Assembly (NCBI GenBank): GCA_022478985.1
Contig: JAKSZP010009196.1
Location: 1-64,000, forward strand
Length of the DNA: 64,000 bases
Direction of reading: 5' to 3'
From: Massospora cicadina
Taxonomy: Eukaryota; Entomophthoromycota; Entomophthoromycetes; Entomophthorales; Entomophthoraceae
Positions 55,192-64,000 of this stretch are shown in pieces. The notes beneath the pieces are model-generated. The model ran no database searches and was not told the DNA's origin. It saw only the letters and a list, made by a program, of their open reading frames with translations. A program made the translations under genes and the position numbers. How positions within the stretch are numbered: the stretch's first letter is position 1; every line of letters starts with the position of its first letter.

Positions 55192-56240
55192 TTATAAATA
55201 TTGATTGGGTGCATCAAAAGTTGCTCCCAACATCTTCAGATGGTCCACCATCTGTGAGGTCGTTATTTCAGTTACTAGTACTGCTGCCATAATCTGATGC
55301 AATTTGTAATAGGGCCAAAGAGCCGCCTGCATGGCTATGCATGCATCAAAATCATCTAGCACTTTTGCCCCTGCCAAGATCTGGGTTTCATGATAAAAGC
55401 AGTAGGCAAAACTAGCCAGGGTCTCATTTTTGCAGAATTGGATACCCAAGAACTCTTATTTACAATTTTCCATCTGAGTAGGGCTTCAAAACTCCAACAT
55501 AATGGCAGCTTTGGCTTCTGCATATGACCATTTGTCCCCATTGAGGTGAGGAAGCACCAGATTTTGGCAGTGTGTGCTAAGGCAGTTCATTATGGTTACT
55601 GCTTTTTGTCAGTCCGCTTAGCCAAACATGGTCATCTCAAATAAGCAGAAAAATGCTGGGGCATTATCCCAGTGAAAGGTGGGCAATTTTGGTGTATTTC
55701 AAAATTTCTCAGTTGTTCCACTAATAGGATATCCTGACTCAGCTACTCGAGAAGCCATAGGAGTGACTTTGGGAGTCATTTCTGACACACCAGCGAATGA
55801 ATTCAGGCAAGTTTCAGGGTGGAGAGGTCTTATTGCTTAACGTTTCACATGCCTTTGCTTTGGCATCATTCGCCTCAAATTGTTCGCAATCAAATTGGTG
55901 TTTCTCCAACTCCTCTATACACTTGGTCAATTTCGCCATCTCTTCATGAAACTGTCAGATGCATTCTCAATCCGCTTCCCATTCAGTTTTCTGAAATAAA
56001 ATCTAATTGACGAGTTCACCCTCTTTCCACTTTAAAGAGGCAACTTTTCTGCATAGTTCATTACTAACTATTCCTAGTTGTTTGAGCGTTTCCTCTGTCT
56101 TGATCATATGCTCCCACAATGTACTAACATTGGCCTGAGATGCTGAGCTGAGCACATTTCCATTGACAGCCTGTAGTTCCACCCAGAGCTTTCAAAGCTC
56201 TTCCTTAGAAATCATCATTATTTTAAATTGGCTTTTTGAC
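55192..56240 (-). pseudogene. Element B: gag
   Basis: Fragments 55356-55541 and 55192-55449 give ETQILAGAKVLDDFDACIAM with ASFAYCFYH before it and AALWPYYKLHQIMAAVLVTE after it, matching FADRFYQESQILVGAKLLDV of H. The piece upstream (55560-55640, minus) has NCLSTHCQNLVLPHLNGDKW-like text. The N-terminal part to 56240 is interrupted. It belongs to the H/C gag family. Confidence 0.75.
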
Positions 56241-56251
56241 AACTCAACTAC

Positions 56252-56269
56252 CCCCTGTAGTGAGCTCCA
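56252..56269 (-). other. Primer-binding site of element B
   Basis: On the minus strand TTGGAGCTCACTACAGGGGG: the shared sequence with two changes, directly next to the LTR edge at 56271. Confidence 0.6.
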
Positions 56270-56270
56270 A

Positions 56271-56745
56271 TGTTAAGATTTTGGGCTTTGTTGGCTCGCT
56301 TCTGGCCCTAGATTTCAGCTGCACAGATTTGTGGATTCTTGCGTTGAATATTTGATTAAAATTGAGTAAGTGGGGTAATAATAGTATGAAGACTATTATT
56401 AAAGTTGAATCCCCAAAATCAACATTAAGAGAAAAGTCTAATGCTAAACTGGTGCTTCTTCCTCTTGAAGATACAATGATGCTGGTAGGGAACACTTTCC
56501 CTATTCCCTTCTCGCAGAGCCAAGTGTAGATTTTGATATTGCTAATCCTAAGGATATCTGATCCTTGCACTCTTATCTTAAGAATAATGTTTAAAACAAC
56601 CAGTGTTTAAACAATCTAAGCTAATATCAGTGTGAATCTAATTTTATTAGGAAATTATTTGGAGTTTTTATAGTTAGAATCAGCACACAACTTTTCAGCT
56701 GTCTGGTGAGAATATTTGTGCTCCTATACTGGTTTTGACCCTTAG
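56271..56745 (-). repeat. Element B: 5' LTR, cut by element A
   Basis: 475 bp equal to 47354-47828. At 56745 it stops within CCCTTAG, where the other copy reads on as CCCTTAGAGTTAGG. Element A begins there, so the remaining 480 bp of this LTR should lie right of A, outside the window. Confidence 0.95.
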
Positions 56746-57463
56746 TGTGGGATCTGCCAACGGATACCACAAATATTTCTCCAATTATATAAAATTTTAC
56801 TTTTTAAAATAAAAAAATAAACGTAATAATAAACGCTTTTAATAAAGTTTTTTAATTTTATAATATTTGTGCGGGACAAGCCAGAAAAAGATCCCCTACT
56901 CAATACTAGTATATAAATTTTAAACTAGTTCAAATATTGGGGCTTTGTGAATTTAGGGCTATAGTATTGAAAAGCTTAGTCGTCCAAATTAGGAAATTAG
57001 GTTTTGGCCTATCAGAACAAGGGAAAAGTTTCTGAGGAAAAACAAACCTGTTTGGTAATGATTTGATAATTTGCACCCAATCACTGGTGGGTAAAATCTT
57101 CTCACCTCGGGGGACCTCCGCCATGCCTAAAAAAGGGGGGTTCCCACTTAGGAAGTGGTATGGAACAAGATGTGGCTGAGGGGGAACCATGTGATGGACG
57201 CCCCAAATTTGGTCAAGGAGTCAGAGCAATCCAACTATCAGTTTTTACTATATTAAGCTGATTTTGATTATAAAACATGTTTTCCCAATGGGTAGGGTTC
57301 CACTGAGAATCCGCCAGAGTTTTTTGGCTGATGGTACTCATATCCTCATTAACCATAGTATTGTTAGAAGATCGGACGTGTAATTGGCCAATCATAGTAG
57401 TGGATTCAGGGGCATTTTTACCTCCAACATTCTTTTTCATAAGTTGATAAGGAGAATGTCTGA
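56746..57463 (-). repeat. Element A: 3' LTR (718 bp)
   Basis: It starts (plus strand) TGTGGGATCTGCC and ends GAATGTCTGACA, preceded on the minus strand by a classic polypurine tract, CTTGAGGGGGGCA. The first 450 bp match 63551-64000. The LTR of E is a distant relative: GGTTCCACTGAGAATCCGCC here, GGTTCCACCAAGAATCAGCC there. Confidence 0.93.
57109..57146. promoter_or_regulatory. GC palindrome in the A LTR
   Basis: GGGGGACCTCC, GCCATGCCTAAAAAA, GGGGGGTTCCC; the second A LTR (63911-63948) keeps the better pairing GGGGGACC/GGTCCCC. Counterpart of the E palindrome. Confidence 0.4.
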
Positions 57464-58664
57464 CATTGCCCCCCTCAAGAATGTTGGGGGGAGTGTAGAG
57501 CCATAGGAAGCGGCCATGTACCTGGTTTATGGTAACTCCTGTAGCCAAAGACTTTATAAAATACTCATTTCCTCTCTTATATGTGATGGTAAATGGCCCC
57601 TCCCAGATTGATCCAAGTTTGCCACTTTAAGGAGTTATGCGATTGTGGTAATATAAAACCCTATCCGACACTTGGAATGAAGGTAGGGGAGCCCAAAGCT
57701 CATTGGCAGCTTGGCCTTCTTTAGTGACCGTTTTGGCTAGGTTGGTCATAACCTCTGATTGAAGCTGAATGATGCGGTTAGCTAACCTTCGCATGGCTTT
57801 ATCAGGCTCCTCTCCACTAGAGAAGACATCATTAGCTAGAAGAGCAGGTATGCCTGGTTCCCTGCCATACAAAACTCAGAAAGGAGACACTTTCAGAATT
57901 CGGTGATAGCTAATTTGGTAAGCCATAAGAGCACTAGGGAGATAATGATCCCAATGAAGGGGATCAGACAAGGCCATTTTCCGTAAGATGGAAACCAAAG
58001 TGCCATTTGCTCGCTCCACCATACCATTGGTTGATGGGTTATATGGAGCTAAGAATAGTTTCTGGGCTCCCATGGAGGTAGCTAAGATTTTGGCTACTCT
58101 GGAGGTGAAGTTTTTACCATTGTTGCAAAGTAGTACTTGAGGGCACCCGTGTCAAATGAAAATATTTTGATGGAGAAAGGTTGCAGTGGCCTTAGCAGTT
58201 TGGGCCAGAAGCGCCACAGCTTCAACCCACTTCATGATGTGGTCAATACCTACCAAGATATATCTGGTTCCACCTGTGGTCTGAGGAAGCGGCCCTACTA
58301 CATCAAAGCTTATGGTATGGAATGGCTGTTGCGGGGTAGTTGGCTGATATTGGTATCTAGTCTTGAACCAAGACTGCTTCTTACATTTAAGGCAAGCATC
58401 CAAGACTTCAACGATGGCTTCCATGATTCCCTCCCAAAAGTACCGATCCTTAATCCACTCGTAGGTTTTCTCTGCTCCTCCATGGCCTAAGGTTGATTGA
58501 GCCTCCAGGATAACAGGTACGCGTTCTGAGGTCTGTAGGTAAGGCAACCACTTTACCCCTACTTGTTTATACAACTTCCCGTTTTCTACTTTAGTGTTAT
58601 GGGATTGACAGGCCAACATCCTCTGTACGGGCTCATCTTCATCCTCCCAGTCATTCAGGTTCAT
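57464..58664 (-). pseudogene. Element A: integrase
   Basis: Fragment 58152-58664 (170 aa) holds VILEAQSTLGHGGAEKTYEW, YFWEGIMEAIVEVLDACLKC (zinc finger with one His lost), then TISFDVVGPLPQTTGGTRYI with the first catalytic Asp and VGIDHIMKWVEAVAL. The second Asp is changed: near 58122 the text is CNNGKNFTS. Fragment 57876-58073 has GMVERANGTLVSILRKMALS (the Glu) and ALMAYQISYHRILKVSPF; 57627-57872 has GREPGIPALLANDVFSSG and the C-terminal LPSFQVSDRVLYYHNRITP. The last part, to about 57480, reads GVTINQVHGRFLWLY. A few stops separate the pieces. Confidence 0.9.
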
Positions 58665-59300
58665 TTAAAGATCATACAGCCGCTCCACTTCACTTTTATC
58701 TAAGTGGAGGATGGGCAGCCGAGTTAACCCATCAACATTCATGTGATGGGTTCCAGCTCGGTGTTTGATCTTCATGTCATAATGCTGGAGCTTTAGAGCC
58801 CAGCGAGCTAACCGCCTCATAGGGTCCTTCATGTTTTGCAACCACTTTAAAGATGTGTGGTCCGTAATCACAGTGAAAGAGGTCCCATACAAGAAAGGGA
58901 AGTAATGCTTCACTGCTAGTAGAACAGCAAGACACTCCTTCTTGGTAACACTATAGTTGCATTCCGCCTTTGATAGCATCTTACTGAAATATGAGACATG
59001 ATGATTTACCCCTTTTTCATCCATTTGGGCTAGAATGGCCAGACGGCGTAGTCTGAGGCGTCTGTAAATAAAATAAACGGTTTTCCATAATAAAGATGCC
59101 TTAGGATAGGCCGTTTTGTAGCAGTAGCTTCATGGTTTCAAAAGCAGCCTTCTGTTCAGTGCCCCATTAAAAAGGGATATTCTTCTTCAATAAACGAACA
59201 AGGGGCTCGCTGAGTTGGGCAAACTTAGGGATGAACTGATCGTAATACCCCATCATCCCTAGAATTTCTGTATATCCCATAGATTTTTGGGGGGAGGCAT
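58665..59300 (-). pseudogene. Element A: RNase H and RT connection
   Basis: Fragment 58665-59024 (119 aa) contains HHVSYFSKMLSKAECNYSVT, KKECLAVLLAVKHYFPFLYG with the catalytic Glu, SFTVITDHTSLKWLQNMKDP with an Asp, and ALKLQHYDMKIKHRAGTHHM, then DGLTRLPIL. Upstream, to 59300, the RT thumb (YYDQFIPKFAQLSEPLV-like text) is out of frame. Removes the template RNA during reverse transcription. Confidence 0.9.
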
Positions 59301-59900
59301 TCTGGCAATCGCTTCAACCTTATCTTGTATGGGTTGGATACCCTCTCAAGAGATGGTATGTCCGAGGAAGTCTAATTTCTTTTGGAAAAAGGTACACTTC
59401 AAAGGTTTTAACTTGATATTTGAGCTTTTAAGCGTTGGAACACCTCCATCAGGTGATCAAGGTGTTCGTTAAAAGACTTTGAGAATATGGTAATGTCATC
59501 AAGATAGACGATGACGCAGGTTAACTTAAGATCCTGCAAAATGTGATACATCGCACATTGGAAAGAGGCAAGTGTGTTGCACAACCCTTGGGGTAATCGC
59601 ATGGGTTGGAAAAGACCTTCACTACATATCAAAGCGCATTTCTCCTGGTCTTGGGGAGAAATATCCATTTGCCAATAGCCACTAGCCAATTCCATGGCAG
59701 AGAAAAAGTTTGAGCCTGAAAGCTGGGCCAGGGCGTCATCAATGCGTGGGATAGGATAGCTATCCTTTTTCATAAGATTGTTTAACCTGCAATAGTCCAT
59801 AACTATCCGGTGACCTCCATTTTTCTTCTTAATTAGCAAAAGGGGGAGGACCAAGGGCTTTGCGAAGGAACTAATCACCCCGCGTCTAATAACTTCGTGA
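59301..59900 (-). pseudogene. Element A: reverse transcriptase
   Basis: Fragment 59408-59878 (156 aa) is open: FAKPLVLPLLLIKKKNGGHR, IVMDYCRLNNLMKKDSYPIP, AMELASGYWQMDISPQDQEK, MRLPQGLCNTLASFQCAMYH and VIVYLDDITIFSKSFNEHLD. The active site YLDD (59495-59506) is intact. The usual start of the domain (ELxxLLxAGVI) precedes it out of frame near 59880-59930. The same blocks in D, E, J and K were recognised by comparison with this copy. Confidence 0.93.
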
Positions 59901-61230
59901 GTTCCATCCTCATTTGTTGCTCCTCCACCTTTGACTTTCAGTAAGGTTTTGACCTAATGGGATGAGCATCACCCACATCGATGGAGTGGCACCAGCCCTT
60001 CATGTGGCCATAATCATTGTCTGACTTCGAGAATATATCACTATACTCATCCAGGAGAGTATGCACTTTCTCCAACTCATCTGAGGTCAGCTCATCCGAG
60101 ATATGGATGTTCAGTAAGGTACTTAACAGGTTATCTGCAGACAGGCCTAAATCTGCCATTGAGACAATGGAGTGGATATGTTCAACTTCCTCCACAGGGA
60201 GTAAAAACCCTCGGCCCACCTCCTGGTGCTTTCTTACAATTATGTCCTTTTTGGTGAGGTTTCCCAACAGTAGAGTAATAGACCTCTGGTAGGCTGAGTC
60301 TAAAATGCCAGGCAATACCCGAATCTCAAAAGGGCTAACACCCTCAATGCTTAAGAGGTGTAGTAAACAGTGGCGAGGGATTTTAAGAGTGATTTTTGTG
60401 TCTATCACTCGTTGTTCACCTGGCTTAATCACTACCTCATCGGCGTATAAAATGGAATACCTTAAATAGCATCCACTGAATCAGGCAATTTCTTTGTATT
60501 TTGCCCAGAGGTGGTATAATGTATAGGTAAAGCGGAAAGTGGGTACTCAACCATGCAAGAGTATTCCTTCTTGCTGGGTTCTTTATTGGCTATAACTAAG
60601 GGGACTTCATAATTGAGCAATGACAGGAACCCCTTCTATATATTGATAATACCTTTATATTCAATTATAAATGAGTACCTATGAGAATATCATAGTCGTT
60701 GTTATCCAAAGCCACTGCAGGGGCCAATAGAATAAGCTTCCTAATATGAATGGGAAGGGACGAGTAAGCACCAAGTGCGCGAGTGTTGTAGGGACTGAGT
60801 GGTTCCAAACTCTTAATTGTACTCCAAGTCAGGAGCAAGTTTGATCTTTTTCATCAACTTGGGGGAGATTACGTTCGCCGGGGAGCCTGTATCTAGGATG
60901 GCCATCACCCAAACTTTTTGGATAACCACTTCGACCTTTGTAAGTATCCCCCTCAAAATTGGGTGATAGCGCCAAGACCTCCTTGAGATGAAAAGTGGAG
61001 GTTAATTTGCGCGCGGTCTTGGGTAATTTTTTAGGATAGACTGCATGGTATGGCCATTCTGGAGAGGGCGAATAAGGTTAGACAAGACCTCATCCGCGTC
61101 ACTGATAGTGTCAATAACGGCTAGCTCCCCTAGAACTTGGCAGAGATACATCTCTTCAGTTATGGTGGCCTCATCTACTCCTCCAGCGCTCAAGCTATTG
61201 GGGATTTCCACTTAGTGGGTACTCCTACAA
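59901..61230 (-). pseudogene. Element A: protease and protease-RT linker
   Basis: The linker is open at 59938-60432 (164 aa): VIDTKITLKIPRHCLLHLLS, GILDSAYQRSITLLLGNLTK and LEKVHTLLDEYSDIFSKSDN. The protease start is near 60880-60920: VMAILDTGSPANVISPKL with intact Asp-Thr-Gly. Fragment 61002-61211 (VDEATITEEMYLCQVLGELA) is an acidic spacer between knuckle and protease. Breaks near 60450-60870 separate the halves. Confidence 0.85.
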
Positions 61231-62123
61231 CGAAATAGCCAACCTCATCTGTACCCCCCTCAGAATCATCCCCAGGGGTATTGGTAACATGAAGTTTTGG
61301 CATAAGTTGTTTAAATGAGTCAGGCACATGAGATTCGTCGGCAATAGGTGCGCCTCTCCCTATGCCAACGTTTCTTTTCCCTGCTCCTATTCCTCCTCTT
61401 CAGATTTCTTTTTCCAGCACACAGCCTCCTTGTGTCCAAACTTGTAGCAGTATTTGCACCGAGGGCGTTCAGGACGTTCTGCTTTGGGTTTTTGCTCCTC
61501 AGGACTCATTATCTGAAGAGGCTCCTTCTTGTCTTCAATAGCCAGGACCCAAGGCTTGAGCTATGTATCTTCAATGGCTAAAACGCGAGGGTGGGATACT
61601 GCTCCATGAGAAACTTTGGGCTTATGGAAGTCAGCGACGTCTAGTAATGCCTCCTTAATATCTTGAACGGTACAGAAATAGCGTTTAACTGAGGTGATGT
61701 GCATCTCCAAAGGAGGGTGTGATGCCACTCCAGTCAAAACAGCGGCTACAGCGTCATCCAAGGTCAACATCTTTGAAGTTTACAACGTCTGTGCTTCCAT
61801 ATAGAATCGTTCTGCAAAGGTGACCATTGACTCCCCTTTTTGGATACTCATACACATAAAGGCTTGCTTTTTCATGCTTAAAGCCTGTTTTGAGCCAAAC
61901 GTGTTTATGAGGGCCTCTTTAACCTCAGGACCAGGTGCTAAGAGCATCCATATGTGGGACCATCACCTCCTATGCCATGCGACCCAAACAAGAAAGAATA
62001 TGTTTGGCCTTCTGACAATCAGTCACCCCTTCCATTGCTGCTTCGTAAATGTATAAAAATGAAGCAATGCTGATCTCGCCAGGGATAAACTTGTCTTTGA
62101 ATGTCAGTTTGAATGAACTGAAG
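61231..62123 (-). pseudogene. Element A: gag capsid and zinc knuckle
   Basis: On the minus strand, from 62110: LTFKDKFIPGEISIASFLYI with YEAAMEGVTD, EALINTFGSKQALSMKKQAF, then MSIQKGESMVTFAERFYMEA and, open at 61561-61770, MLTLDDAVAAVLTGVASHPP. The knuckle CKYCYKFGHKEAVC lies at about 61428-61470 and is intact. The order capsid-knuckle is typical. Two stops interrupt the capsid part. Confidence 0.88.
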
Positions 62124-63495
62124 TCACCCCCCAGTAAGGGTATGAATCGCTGGAGCTTCTGTTTCTGGGGTTTCAGAGTGATAGTTTAACTGGTCAAAGG
62201 TGTGCAAAAGGCAATCAAGCTGGTATTGCATGACTTTGAGCTGGGTTTTCATTTTTAAGAGGGCTTCTTGGGGCCCAGATTCACATAGTCTCAGTCGAGC
62301 TTTGATCCCCAGTTTGTGAGTTTCAAGATCTTCCACTTGGCTCTCCAAAGCATTGACTTGGAAGCAGAGTTGTGACACCAGCGAACTTAGGGTTATTTGA
62401 GCAGCTTCCACGGCTTCCACGCGTTTCTTCAGCTCTTCTTTCATTTGTTTACACCCTTCATCGTCACTAGGGTGTGAGCTTGAGCCTTGTGCTCCATCCT
62501 TGATCTGCTCATACTTCCACTTGACCTGCGTTAATCAACTAAATACTTCCTTCAACAGCACAGGGCTTTCCAGCGAAACTTTTATCACTTTCACTTCGGT
62601 TTCACATTCATTCAGGTGACACGCCAAATATTTGGTATTTTCAAAAGAAGCTTTGGGAGACTAGCTCCTTTTCTAGCTGAGCAACCTTGGCCGCAAGGAT
62701 GGAGGTGGCGCTAGATGGTTCAAGCAGCAGATGGCATTTGAGCTCGTCAACATGTGAAAAGGCCTGGGTTAACTGTCACTCCACCACAGCCACACGCTGT
62801 TCATATTCAACTTGAGGGGTGGAGATGGGGGCTAAAAGGTCCCGGTGAAATTGCTCATTGTGCTTTTCAAGTTCTTTAGCAAACTCCTCCAGCAACAAGC
62901 GTGTACATGCGGTGGAAGCTTTCAATTCATCCCTAAAGATATTCATGGCCTCCTCGACATACTTTATAATCTCAGTGTCCATGGTAGCAAGTCAATCATG
63001 CAGCTGAATGATGAAGTTGTGATTAGCTTCCACACCAGATCTGACTGCACCAAGGTGTTCAGAGGTCAGTTGTTACAACTTATCATAGGCTAAATACAGA
63101 GCTGCATGAGTATCTAGGTGTCAATGTAGCTCTTTGTGATGGCTTGCTAAGAGATGCATCATATGGACCAAGGCGGAGTGAGAAAACTTGCGTACGTAGA
63201 TGGTCAGATTTGTGAGCTGTCTGTAGGTCTCTGGGAGGACACTAGTCTCATAGAGAAACAAGTGGCGTTCCTCTACCAACGACGCTCATTTGCGGGATGC
63301 AATGTCACCATGGTTAAGGATGCCATGGGTAAGGTCTCTCACGGCTTTGGTGGCCATCCAGGTGATGCAGCGAGATTCAGTTATTAATATGCGCTCAAAT
63401 CGTTCTTCTCCAAACATCAAGGTGGTAGGGCTGTCCATCCAATCATCATCTTCAACTCCTTCTCCATTTTGCACCCAGCGGGTGACACTCTTCAT
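62124..63495 (-). pseudogene. Element A: long coiled-coil N-terminal arm of gag
   Basis: The start is ATG 63495, 34 bases from the primer-binding site (MKSVTRWVQNGEGVEDDDWM). The first 70 codons are open, followed by pieces such as YETSVLPETYRQLTNLTIYV. Fragments 62776-62982 (KYVEEAMNIFRDELKAS, LLLEEFAKELEKHNEQFHRD) and 62124-62444 (KKRVEAVEAAQITLSSLV, VNALESQVEDLETHKLGIKA) have strong heptad patterns and should form coiled coils. In D the corresponding part contains the collagen-like tract, while E has almost none. The arm ends at a stop just before the capsid. Confidence 0.75.
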
Positions 63496-63529
63496 TGCTT
63501 TAATACTTTATTGAAGTATATAGGGTAAA

Positions 63530-63547
63530 CCCCTGTAGTGAGCACCA
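63530..63547 (-). other. Primer-binding site of element A
   Basis: On the minus strand TGGTGCTCACTACAGGGG, identical to that of D, three bases from the LTR edge at 63551. Confidence 0.75.
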
Positions 63548-63550
63548 GTT

Positions 63551-64000
63551 TGTGGGATCCACTGATGGATGCCACAAATATTTCTCCAAGTATATAAAAC
63601 TTACTTTTAAAAAAAAAATAAAATTAATAATAAACGCTTTTGTTAAAGTTTTTTAATTTTTTAATATTTGTGTGGGACAAGCCAGAAAAAGATCCCCTAT
63701 TCAATACTAGTATAAAATATTTAAACTAGTTCAAATATTGGGGCCTTGTGAATTTAGGCTATAGTATTGAAAAGCTTAGGCATCCAAATTAGGAAAGATA
63801 GGTTTTTAACCTATCAGAATGAGGGAAAATTTTCTGAGGAAAAACAAATGTGTGTGGTAGTGATTTGATAAATTGCACCCAATCACCGGCGGGTAAAATC
63901 ATCTCACTTTGGGGGACCTCCACCATGCCTAAAAAAGGGGGGTCCCCGCTTTTAAAGTGGTATGGAACAAGACGCGGCTAAGGGGGAACCATGTGATGGA
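63551..64000 (-). repeat. Element A: 5' LTR, cut by the window end
   Basis: TGTGGGATCCACTGATGG onward matches 56746-57193 with scattered differences. About 270 bp should lie beyond the window, followed by the target duplication (expected cttag) and the missing half of the B LTR. Confidence 0.92.

Noticed and set aside
1..64000. Host genes with introns hidden between elements
   Set aside because: Every interval with coding signal was explained by gag, pol or LINE blocks; the intervals left over (33771-36335, 37340-38665, 46451-46700, 53597-55190) show no long frame or recognisable domain. Transcript data could still reveal one.

Overview
The window is eukaryotic and consists, as far as I can see, entirely of transposable elements. 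I find no host gene, tRNA, rRNA, operon or CRISPR array. Ty3/gypsy LTR retrotransposons with CCHC gags, one chromodomain-bearing chromovirus-type element and three 5.2-5.3 kb LINEs with an APE endonuclease fit a fungus with a large, repeat-rich genome, perhaps a basidiomycete. The species and even the phylum are my inference. Almost every reading frame is broken.

I use private labels for the elements (A, B, C ...). The left half is one nest. Element J (minus) is split by chromovirus I (plus, 28458-33546). The first LTR of I meets the LTR of element E (minus, about 3812-28456). E is split by D (plus, 5279-22238), and D is split by LINE2 (8756-14041) in pol and by LINE3 (16722-21975) in its 3' LTR. 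The right-hand LTR of E also carries a 1.32 kb insert, G (26661-27980). Element H (minus, 1-about 3811) abuts the truncated left LTR of E and leaves the window on the left.

The middle (33550-40050) holds old, AT-rich wreckage of gypsy elements J and K and a 61-bp-arm palindrome. The right half is a second nest. K is followed by element C (plus, about 40050-47353). C contains a 1.7 kb TRIM-like mini-element (42925-44632) and a probable solo LTR F, and is cut directly after its RT YLDD motif by element B (minus, 47354-56745). B holds the youngest-looking LINE (LINE1, 48357-53580) and is cut in its LTR by element A (minus, 56746 to beyond 64000), the best-preserved gypsy copy.

Target-site duplications support the order: D (atatt/atatt), TRIM (gcacc/gcacc), G (gaagc/gaaga), LINE1 (16 of 16), LINE3 (18 of 19), LINE2 (15 of 17). 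Six gypsy elements share one primer-binding-site sequence. The main surprises are a collagen-like Gly-X-Y tract inside the gag region of D, the TRIM with a 56-bp tandem array, a gag-only LTR element (B), a repeated LTR motif shared by G and the TRIM, a conserved C-terminal region in the LINEs, and the palindrome in K.
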